This document shows positions 1-4,633 of a stretch of DNA of 7,131 nt, one piece after another (position 1 is the first letter of the stretch; every line of letters starts with the position of its first letter). Source of the DNA: an uncultured Atopobiaceae bacterium (GTDB lineage: Bacteria > Actinomycetota > Coriobacteriia > Coriobacteriales > Atopobiaceae); NCBI GenBank assembly GCA_947581665.1, contig CANPVI010000079.1:1-7131 (forward strand), given 5' to 3'. The position numbers and the translations under genes are program-made. The notes under the pieces were generated by a model, which saw only the letters and a program-made list of their open reading frames with translations, was not told where the DNA came from and did not search any database.

Positions 1-378
1 GAGTACGGAGAATGCCGGGTGGAGGTGGAACGGATGGAGGAAGCCCGGAGGGTGAAAAATGCCCTGGAGAGCGTGTGTTCGATGGCGAGACAGAGACTGG
101 ATATATCGGATCCGGCATTGCTTTTGGCGCTGCTGGATGCCTGTGAGGTGACGCGGGATGAGGGAATGTTGCAGGAGGTACTGGATGTGGTTGGTCGGAA
201 TTTGGATCGCCTGGCCGTTTCGGTGGAAAGTGTGAAATTGCTGGCCTGCTGTTATTATTATGTGGAAGAAGAGGAATGTGCGGAACGGGCCCGAAGCATG
301 CTGGAGGAATTGAGGAAGTTGGGAATGGGGGAAGAAGAGTTGGCGGATGCGGAGACAATTTTGGAGGAATTGACCTAA
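1..378 (+). CDS. C-terminal part of a TPR-like helical protein (partial, 5' end outside window)
   Basis: The frame is open from base 1 to a TAA at 376-378, so about 125 residues of the C terminus are visible. The GTG at 19 and ATG at 34 are probably internal codons, because the frame continues upstream without a stop. The product is strongly helical, acidic and leucine-rich. Two segments look like successive helix-turn-helix hairpins of the TPR/HAT kind: LLALLDACEVTRDEGMLQEV, and a later one with LLACCYYYVEEEECAERA followed by SMLEELRKLG. There is no membrane segment or signal peptide in the visible part. The coding strand is markedly purine- and G-rich and uses TTG often for leucine, unlike the genes on the right of the window. 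I do not recognise the family. A scaffold or protein-interaction role is only inferred from the repeat-like helices. No T-rich terminator follows directly. Confidence 0.7.
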   Translation, partial: EYGECRVEVERMEEARRVKNALESVCSMARQRLDISDPALLLALLDACEVTRDEGMLQEVLDVVGRNLDRLAVSVESVKLLACCYYYVEEEECAERARSMLEELRKLGMGEEELADAETILEELT

Positions 379-747
379 GGTTTCGGCTTTAGGATGGATC
401 CCGGGAGACTCAGGACGTGCCCCTTCGGGGGCGGGGGAGGTGTGGCTAGTGACTTCGTAAAGTGAATTAGCCGGGACTTAAACGAAAGAGCTGTGTGATT
501 TTAAGCGTACGGTTTATCTTGCGGATTATTCCTTATTGGCTGGGTATGCTTGGAGGATATGGGTTTGATATGCTAGCTTTCGTAACGCGGAAGAAACTGA
601 CGGTTAGTTCTGTCCGTGTGAAGAAGTTTTGTGCAACGACAGTCAATGTATTTAGAGACCTCTAAACAACAATAAACAATGAAAAACACATAGAGATAAA
701 TCTCTGTATATCAACTACTTTTAGATTTTAACACTTCAGACTTGCTT
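379..747. other. Gene-free stretch with a GC-rich, possibly structured segment
   Basis: No convincing coding frame is present on either strand. The first part (to about 640) is richer in G and C than the AT-rich part after it. At 399-476 a three-helix arrangement can be drawn: TCCCGG (399-404) with CCGGGA (471-476); GCCCC (419-423) with GGGGC (428-432) closed by a TTCG tetraloop; and GGCTA (444-448) with TAGCC (468-472), containing ACTT/AAGT (452-455, 460-463). The outer helix and the GGCTA helix compete for bases 471-472. Further on, ACGAAAG (482-488) can pair with CTTTCGT (577-583). This may be a structured RNA or an untranslated remnant. I could not match it to tmRNA, RNase P, 6S or a known riboswitch from memory. 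Transcription is not shown. Confidence 0.35.
651..705. repeat. Two small AT-rich hairpins
   Basis: TTTAGA (651-656) and TCTAAA (661-666) form a 6-bp inverted repeat around the tetraloop gacc. About 25 bp further on, AGAGA (692-696) and TCTCT (701-705) flank taaa. Neither is followed by a clear T-tract on the plus strand. They could be weak terminators for upstream transcription, or protein-binding palindromes near the repeat cluster downstream. Only the symmetry is certain. Confidence 0.35.
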
Positions 748-779
748 TTTGGTGGTTCTCAAAAATCCGCTTACCTTTG
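748..779 (+). promoter_or_regulatory. Bacteroidetes-type promoter (-33 TTTG, -7 TAnnTTTG)
   Basis: TTTG at 748-751 is followed after exactly 20 bases by TACCTTTG at 772-779. This matches the known Bacteroides consensus TTTG, 19-21 bases, TAnnTTTG. Transcription would start near 785-788 and run to the right. The next gene on this strand is the helix-turn-helix gene at 1028, which would give a leader of about 240 bases that includes the TTGACA repeats. Confidence 0.55.
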
Positions 780-830
780 CAACGCATTTCTACCGCGGAG
801 AATTTTGAGGGCTTTTATTTTGCCATCTCG

Positions 831-880
831 TGGACAGGGTTGACAAAGGTTGACAAGAGTGTACAACAGTTGACAGAAGA
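831..880 (+). repeat. 10-bp phased TTGACA-like direct repeats
   Basis: Five consecutive short units share an ACA core. Units two to five have the core at 843, 853, 863 and 873, an exact 10-bp period; the first core is at 834. Two neighbouring units read TGACAAAGGT and TGACAAGAGT. A spacing of about one helical turn puts the motifs on the same DNA face, as in iterons or integrase/excisionase arm sites. The array lies between the predicted promoter and the helix-turn-helix gene. That gene's product, or a lost recombinase, is the likeliest ligand, but this is inference. Confidence 0.55.
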
Positions 881-940
881 ACGAGAGGGAAAAGAGCAAG
901 GAAGTGACCTCATTTGAAAAACGTGACATTGTGGAATGAG

Positions 941-965
941 TTGACAATGGGTGTCAATGATTGAC
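941..965. repeat. TTGACA inverted pair plus a further TTGAC copy
   Basis: TTGACA (941-946) and TGTCAA (952-957) form a perfect 6-bp inverted repeat with a 5-bp spacer. Another TTGAC lies at 961-965, exactly 20 bp after the first. The same core as in the 10-bp array upstream points to one binding protein with direct and inverted sites. The pair ends about 60 bp before the start codon at 1028, so it could act as an operator as well as a recombination accessory site. Confidence 0.45.
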
Positions 966-1027
966 GAAAGTTCACTCCGTGGCGGTTTGCAAGAAATTGA
1001 TTGTAAAACCACATAAAAAGGAATCAA

Positions 1028-1510
1028 ATGAGAAAGACAAGAAAATGTGCCTTCTGCGGTAAGGAGTTCACTTGTAACAGCGGTTCGCAGAGGTATTGCT
1101 CAGAACATTGCGCGGAGGCGGCAAAGGCTCAGCGCAAGAAGAGACAACAGGACTTTTTGAAGGCTCTCCAGCCTGTTATAGACATCGCCAGCCAGGAGTA
1201 TCTCACATTCTCCAAGGCTGCCATCCTCATGGGATGCTCCCGTCAGTACGTTTACAAGTTGGTAAACGAGGGCAAACTTTCTGCATCCCGAATCAGCAGC
1301 CGGATGGCATTCATCCGCAAAGCAGACATCGAGAAGATGCTTGCTGGCAATCCTTATCATAGAGTATTGCCAACATACAAGCCTATGACTTCTTCTTCCC
1401 TTTCGTTGAAGAAAAGACAAGCTTCAAGTAAGCTGGAAAAGGCGCGTGTGTTTGACCCCTTCGGGCACGCGGGATTTGACCCCTCGGGCATGATAATATT
1501 GACCCCTTAA
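1028..1510 (+). CDS. Zinc-knuckle plus excisionase-like HTH protein, 3' end fused into IS21
   Basis: The 160-residue product starts at ATG 1028, after an A-rich leader. Residues 7-28 contain Cys7-x2-Cys10 and Cys24-x3-Cys28 (with Cys16 between), a likely small zinc site, followed by a very basic stretch (about 33-40). Residues about 58-106 form a MerR/AlpA-type helix-turn-helix: YLTFSKAAILMGCSRQYVYK, then the KLxASRI wing and an IRKADIEKML helix. This resembles excisionase-family DNA-binding proteins, which act as directionality factors or regulators in Bacteroidales mobile elements. Codons 136-160 lie in the left end of the IS21 element, so the tail (LEKARVFDPFGHAG...) is not native. Joining codon 135 to the other IS flank would end the frame after five residues (VTSFS), giving about 140 residues. 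No recombinase gene follows. The DNA-binding assignment is firm; the exact role is inferred. Confidence 0.75.
   Translation: MRKTRKCAFCGKEFTCNSGSQRYCSEHCAEAAKAQRKKRQQDFLKALQPVIDIASQEYLTFSKAAILMGCSRQYVYKLVNEGKLSASRISSRMAFIRKADIEKMLAGNPYHRVLPTYKPMTSSSLSLKKRQASSKLEKARVFDPFGHAGFDPSGMIILTP
1433..1474 (+). repeat. IS21 terminal inverted repeat, istB end
   Basis: These 42 bases match the reverse complement of 4067-4108 except at one position (A at 1455 against C in the other arm). The shared outer part is CTGGAAAAGGCGCGTGTGTT, and the inner part contains CTTCGGGCACGCGGGA. Similarity continues patchily beyond this, with GGCATGATAA in both ends. Confidence 0.9.
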
Positions 1511-1532
1511 AAGTCCTGGCGGCGGGGGTCAA
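1451..1532 (+). repeat. 24-bp-spaced TTGACCCC repeats at the istB end
   Basis: TTTGACCCC occurs at 1451-1459 and 1475-1483, and TTGACCCC at 1499-1506, giving an exact 24-bp period. An inverted copy, GGGGTCAA, is at 1525-1532. Multiple terminal repeats of this kind are the known binding sites of the IS21 transposase. Confidence 0.75.
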
Positions 1533-1541
1533 TTTTATTTT
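1498..1541 (+). terminator. Terminator-like hairpin inside the istB end of the IS
   Basis: ATTGACCCC (1498-1506) pairs with GGGGTCAAT (1525-1533), giving a 9-bp stem with an 18-base loop. It is followed on the plus strand by TTTTATTTT. It overlaps the stop of the helix-turn-helix frame (1508-1510) and would stop that transcript before it runs antisense into istB. The stem is built from two opposed copies of the 24-bp repeat, so termination may be a by-product. Confidence 0.5.
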
Positions 1542-1556
1542 ACCTCAGTAGTTGTT

Positions 1557-2336
1557 TCATGGCTTTTTCGCCTTGAGTTTGCGCATGCTTTCGCCTGTCA
1601 GCTCGATGGAGTGGGCTGAGTGGACTATCCGGTCGAGGATTGCATCGGCTACCGTCGGGTCACCCACCATGTCGTACCAGCTGGATGACGGATACTGCGA
1701 GGTTATTATGATGGATTTGCGCTCGTGACGGTCCTCGATGATGTCGAGCAGGATCGGACGCTCCTTGGCGTCGAGCTGGACAAGGAACAGGTCGTCGAGT
1801 ATCAGAAGCTGGCATCGTTCGATTTTCTTGAGCTCTGCCTCAAGACAGTTCTTGACCTTGGCCACCTTGAGCAGTCCGAGAAGCTTGGCCGCGTTGGCGT
1901 AGAGTGTGCGTATGCCTCTTTTGCAGGCCTCGTGGCCCAGGGCACAGGCGAGGAAGCTTTTGCCTGTGCCGGCAAATCCTGTTATGAAGAGATTCTGTCC
2001 GTTGCGGATGAAGTCAAGAGTGGCCAGACGTTCCATCTGGTTGCGGTCAAGACCGCGGCTGACCGTATAGTCGATTTCCTCGAGATATGCCTTGTAACGG
2101 AACGAAGCGTTCTTTGTCAGTCGCGTTACCGCCGCCTGCGCGCGGTAGTCCCACTCGCGGCTGAGAAGCATTGACAGGAAGGAGTCCGGGGTCATTGCCT
2201 GGGCAGTGGTCCCGGCCAGGCTCTCGCGGAAGGCCTCGGCCATTCCGTGCATTTTCATGCGGTTCATCAGATCCAGCGATATGGCGTTCTGGTCCGGCTG
2301 CTGGCTCACCGGCGCTGTCTTGTCATTTGTTTTCAT
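1557..2336 (-). CDS. istB: IS21 helper ATPase IstB
   Basis: The 259-residue AAA+ protein has the normal length for IstB. After a short N-terminal helical domain come Walker A (residues 120-127, GFAGTGKS), Walker B (177-182, LLILDD) and the later ITSQYP sensor-like segment (211-216). The family's DnaC-like ATPases bind target DNA as oligomers and stimulate the IstA transposase, acting in the cytoplasm on chromosomal DNA. The ATG at 2336 lies 14 bp upstream of the end of istA, in another frame. The overlap suggests translational coupling and fixes the start. All ATPase motifs are present and no frameshift is seen. The gene ends about 125 bp from the IS terminus. Confidence 0.95.
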   Translation of the reverse strand: MKTNDKTAPVSQQPDQNAISLDLMNRMKMHGMAEAFRESLAGTTAQAMTPDSFLSMLLSREWDYRAQAAVTRLTKNASFRYKAYLEEIDYTVSRGLDRNQMERLATLDFIRNGQNLFITGFAGTGKSFLACALGHEACKRGIRTLYANAAKLLGLLKVAKVKNCLEAELKKIERCQLLILDDLFLVQLDAKERPILLDIIEDRHERKSIIITSQYPSSSWYDMVGDPTVADAILDRIVHSAHSIELTGESMRKLKAKKP

Positions 2337-3924
2337 TGGAGTTGTCGTTTTTTACGTTTTCTTTGTTGTTGATGCTGTAGTATTCGCGCCCCCGGATGTT
2401 TTTGTGTACAGGTGCGGGGGCTGACTGCGCCGGAGTGTGGACTGTTCCGTCCTCATCAGGAAGGAAGTCGGCGTCATCGCCCTGTTCAAGGACTTCCCGC
2501 AGAGCCTGATATCCGTATTCAGATTTCTGCGATGCGCATACGCATGCCGCTATGAGCCGGTCTGTTCCGTATTTTTTCTCGAGCGACAGTATCCCACGGC
2601 AGCTGCTGAAGGATTTTGGCGGGTACTGCATCCTGCCGTCCACTTCGCGCAGGTAGTCCAGAACGATGTTGTCCATCTCCGCAACACGTCGGAAGAGTTC
2701 CTCGAGATCCCTGTCGTAAGGACCGTAATGACCGGGCAGATTGTGTTCCTTCTTCCATGAGTATGTATAAGGGATGTCGCATCTGTCGTGCGTCGCCACG
2801 AGGTTCAGACCGCAGTATATCTCCACGGTGTCGGCATCGTAGAGAATGACCACACGCTTGCCCACATGTTCGCGGGGAACGCTGTAGTGGTGCTTGAACA
2901 GAGATACGTAACAGTTCTTGCCGACAGTCATCAGTTTGCGTTCCTTCATGACAAACGGTTTCTCGGGCAGGGGACGGAGGAAGTCCTTCTCCCCGCGGAG
3001 GAACATGTCCCGGCGTGACATATCCCGGCCGGCCATCGGCTTCTCGTTGAAGTCGAGCAGCGATATGTGTATCGCTGTGTTCAGTTCATCCAGAGAGGTG
3101 AACACCATTCCCTCGATGTCAAGGTAGACGGATCGGTACAGGAGCTTGACCGCGTTCTCGACAAGCGCCTTGTCCTTGGGATGGCGCACCCGCGCAGGGT
3201 ATACGGCACATCCGTAATGTTCGGCAAAGGCGGCGAACTCTTCGTTTATAACCGGTTCGTTGCGGTCGCTGGTCTTCACCGCCGCCTTGAGATTGTCGGG
3301 AACAATGGCCGCCACAACACCCTCAAAGTAATGAAAGGCATTCTGACAGGCCTTGATCAGATCTTCCTTGCGTTGGGACCATACGGCCTCGCAGTAAGTA
3401 TAATGACTGAACGGAAGTATGGCTACGAACACTTCGGCCTTCTTGACCTCGCCTGTCATCTCGTCGACAACCGTGAGTCTGTCGCCTGCGAAGTCGATGT
3501 ACATCTGGTCGGCGGCGTAGTGCTCGACATGACCGATGACTGTGGTGTGGAACCTGTATTGCCGTACAGCTCGTTTGAACACAGACTCCTGAAAGCCATC
3601 GGGATGATCTTCCCGATACTCATTGAAGAGCTTACGAACTGTCATACCCTTGCGTGAAAGACGGGCGACATAATCCGGTATCAGCGCATCAAGTTCGAGC
3701 TGACGCTGCGAAGGCTCGCGACGACGGAACTCCGTGCAGCCGAACATGTCACGGAGTTGCTCCTCCGTAAACTCAAGCAGTTGCTCTGTCGGCTTGCCGC
3801 TTGAAATGAACAGCCGGACATACTTGCGCACTGTGTTGCGGGAAATGTGAAACGTATTGGCCGTCTCTTTTATTCCCATTCCAACTGCGTAACATCTCAG
3901 GATGTTTTTTAATTTTGCAATCAT
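2323..3924 (-). CDS. istA: IS21 transposase IstA (DDE integrase)
   Basis: From the ATG at 3924 the product has 533 residues, usual for IstA. The frame stays open upstream to 4005, but MIAKLKNILRCYAVGMGIKE is the typical IS21 N terminus, so 3924 is preferred. Residues about 18-38 form a helix-turn-helix (IKETANTFHISRNTVRKYV) that binds the terminal repeats. The rve catalytic core shows Asp144 (MYIDFAGD), Asp210 (IVPDNLK) and Glu256 (ALVENAVK), the DDE triad, followed by a C-terminal beta-barrel region. The enzyme cuts and joins the IS ends with help from IstB. No strong Shine-Dalgarno sequence precedes the start. A hairpin directly upstream of the ATG and a -7 box at 3973-3980 may control it. 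The gene appears intact. Confidence 0.95.
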   Translation of the reverse strand: MIAKLKNILRCYAVGMGIKETANTFHISRNTVRKYVRLFISSGKPTEQLLEFTEEQLRDMFGCTEFRRREPSQRQLELDALIPDYVARLSRKGMTVRKLFNEYREDHPDGFQESVFKRAVRQYRFHTTVIGHVEHYAADQMYIDFAGDRLTVVDEMTGEVKKAEVFVAILPFSHYTYCEAVWSQRKEDLIKACQNAFHYFEGVVAAIVPDNLKAAVKTSDRNEPVINEEFAAFAEHYGCAVYPARVRHPKDKALVENAVKLLYRSVYLDIEGMVFTSLDELNTAIHISLLDFNEKPMAGRDMSRRDMFLRGEKDFLRPLPEKPFVMKERKLMTVGKNCYVSLFKHHYSVPREHVGKRVVILYDADTVEIYCGLNLVATHDRCDIPYTYSWKKEHNLPGHYGPYDRDLEELFRRVAEMDNIVLDYLREVDGRMQYPPKSFSSCRGILSLEKKYGTDRLIAACVCASQKSEYGYQALREVLEQGDDADFLPDEDGTVHTPAQSAPAPVHKNIRGREYYSINNKENVKNDNSNENK

Positions 3925-3925
3925 A

Positions 3926-3984
3926 TTTGTAGTTTTTGATATTGAACCCCGCCGTGCCAGGACAAGGATTCTCAAAACTACAAA
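3926..3984 (-). promoter_or_regulatory. Hairpin masking the istA start region
   Basis: TTTGTAGTTTTTGA (3926-3939) and TCAAAACTACAAA (3972-3984) are inverted repeats that match fully apart from one extra T. They enclose a loop of about 32 bases. One arm ends 1-2 bases from the istA ATG. In a transcript that enters from outside the IS, both arms are present and the ribosome landing site would be paired. A transcript begun at the internal -7 box would lack the distal arm. This is the logic of the protective hairpins known from IS10 and IS50; here it is inferred from position. Confidence 0.5.
3973..3980 (-). promoter_or_regulatory. Candidate istA -7 box (TAGTTTTG)
   Basis: TAGTTTTG on the minus strand fits the Bacteroidetes TAnnTTTG element, with a predicted start near 3965-3968, about 40 bases before the istA ATG. 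No TTTG is found 19-21 bases upstream, so the promoter is only half matched. Confidence 0.35.
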
Positions 3985-4014
3985 AAAATTCCCCTGCCGT
4001 ATCATCGACAGGGG
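3982..4014 (-). terminator. Terminator facing into the IS from the right flank
   Basis: On the minus strand CCCCTG (4014-4009) and CAGGGG (3996-3991) form a 6-bp GC-rich stem with a 12-base loop, followed by AATTTTTTT (3990-3982). It sits just upstream of the candidate istA -7 box and would stop transcripts coming from the right. A shorter T-run on the plus side (4018-4022) gives it some bidirectional character. Confidence 0.55.
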
Positions 4015-4090
4015 TCATTTTTATCTTGCCCGGAGGGGTCAATCTTATCATGCCAAAAGGGGGCAGTCCCGCGTGCCCGAAGGGGGCAAA
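4011..4090 (-). repeat. 24-bp-spaced repeats at the istA end
   Basis: On the minus strand the copies read TTTGCCCCC (4082-4090), CTGCCCCC (4059-4066), TTGACCCC (about 4035-4042) and ATGACCCC (about 4011-4018). Successive copies are 23, 24 and 24 bp apart. The two outer copies have C in place of A in the core, and one base is missing between them compared with the other end. Confidence 0.7.
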
Positions 4091-4108
4091 CACACGCGCC
4101 TTTTCCAG
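4067..4108 (-). repeat. IS21 terminal inverted repeat, istA end
   Basis: This is the partner of 1433-1474, reading CTGGAAAAGGCGCGTGTGTT on the minus strand from 4108. The repeated motif within it reads GCCCC rather than GACCCC, so this end is slightly degenerate. Confidence 0.9.
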
Positions 4109-4420
4109 GTCACCTCCTTTTCCTAAATTCTTATACAATCATAGAAGATGCGGTGTCATTTTGGAGCAATGCTTCGATTGTCTTATTATATTGGTAAATA
4201 TTTCATTTTGCAACTTTTACTTCAAAAATGCTAAATCACTAATAATCAAAGTAATTTTGTTTTAGAAATATTTGTTACTCTTATGTTACTTTAGGCTATA
4301 ATGCTGTTTATATGTGTTGAAATACAATATGTTATAAACATTATAAACTTACCACTTCTAAAAATATTGATAACAAGATATTGCCAGAACCACAATCTTT
4401 CTCAAAACATAAATTATGCT
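4109..4420. other. AT-rich stretch without a gene
   Basis: This is clearly AT-rich and has no coding signal. A frame open from ATG 4301 runs through it into the gene remnant, but its first 40 or so residues are low-quality (Ile/Asn/Leu-rich) and unlike the following part. TAATTTTG at 4252-4259 resembles a -7 box, but no -33 TTTG is in place. Immediately beside the IS the plus strand reads TCACCTCCTTT (4110-4120). Confidence 0.5.
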
Positions 4421-4561
4421 GTAAGTATTCCTGCTTCCTTTGAGGCGAATCAGCGTAAGGATTTGATGGCCCGCCGTCACTTCAAAGCCATCAGCGACAA
4501 TGGCTACATTTATGATGTCGCCAAGGACTACAAGAGTTTGTATGATATTGTAACAAAGTAG
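4420..4561 (+). pseudogene. C-terminal remnant of an unrecognised gene
   Basis: From about 4420 the composition changes abruptly to a more GC-rich, codon-like pattern, and the frame reads ASFEANQRKDLMARRHFKAI, then SDNGYIYDVAKDYKSLYDIV, then TK and a TAG stop at 4559-4561. This looks like the natural end of a soluble protein whose front was lost. An ATG at 4466 would give only 31 residues. I do not recognise the family. The loss could stem from the same rearrangement that left the IS21 element without a target duplication. It converges on the HerA gene across a stem-loop. Confidence 0.45.
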
Positions 4562-4578
4562 TTCTATTTATATAATTT

Positions 4579-4615
4579 CGGGCGGAAACTGCGTTATTTT
4601 GCAAGCTTCCGCCCG
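4579..4615. terminator. Stem-loop between convergent genes
   Basis: CGGGCGGAA (4579-4587) pairs perfectly with TTCCGCCCG (4607-4615). Inside, TGC (4590-4592) can pair with GCA (4601-4603) around a short loop. It lies between the remnant's stop (4561) and the HerA stop (4634). The flanks are T-rich before and A-rich after on the plus strand, the reverse of a classical bidirectional terminator. Position argues for termination or 3'-end protection; the missing T-tract argues against intrinsic termination. Confidence 0.45.
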
Positions 4616-4633
4616 AGATTGAAAAAAAACTTA

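Larger units (their letters stand above)
1433..4108 (-). mobile_element. Complete IS21-family insertion sequence (istA-istB)
   Basis: The element is about 2.67 kb and carries istA and istB on the minus strand in the usual order. The ends are 42-bp inverted repeats with one mismatch, starting CTGGAAAAGG. If the family's TG...CA rule is applied, the exact ends are 1434 and 4107. Both ends also carry internal repeats at about 24-bp spacing, which is typical of IS21. Both genes look intact, with all catalytic motifs, so the element may be active. The flanking bases (1425-1432 CAAGTAAG; 4109-4116 GTCACCTC) are not a duplication, although IS21 elements normally make 4-8 bp ones. The insertion replaces the end of the helix-turn-helix gene and may mark a deletion or recombination of adjacent DNA. 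Confidence 0.9.

Noticed and set aside
419..432. GCCCC-TTCG-GGGGC hairpin as a terminator for the left gene
   Set aside because: It is followed by GGGGGAGG rather than a T-tract, so intrinsic termination is unlikely.
840..875. TTGACA motifs as sigma-70 -35 boxes
   Set aside because: The Bacteroidales housekeeping sigma factor uses TTTG/TAnnTTTG elements. The motifs are repeated in phase and lack a TATAAT partner.
831..965. CRISPR array
   Set aside because: The repeats are only 6-10 bp with no spacers of regular length, and no cas gene is present.
815..1027. Minus-strand 70-codon frame in the region before the HTH gene
   Set aside because: It covers the TTGACA repeat region, has no protein-like composition or domain, and opposes the promoter and gene on the plus strand.
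1725..2174. Long plus-strand frames antisense to istB and istA (also 3067-3657)
   Set aside because: They lie opposite well-recognised transposition genes and are typical shadows of GC-rich coding DNA.
3925..4005. Upstream start at 4005 giving a 560-residue IstA
   Set aside because: The extra 27 residues overlap the terminator, -7 box and hairpin, and are not typical of IS21 transposases. The ATG at 3924 gives the usual N terminus.
3773..4138. Minus-strand 121-codon frame across the right IS end
   Set aside because: It runs through the inverted repeat and out of frame into istA. The similar tail read at the other end is just the shared repeat.
4301..4419. ATG at 4301 as the true start of the remnant gene
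   Set aside because: The first 40 residues are AT-driven low-quality sequence that does not match the character of the later part. The open frame is probably chance.
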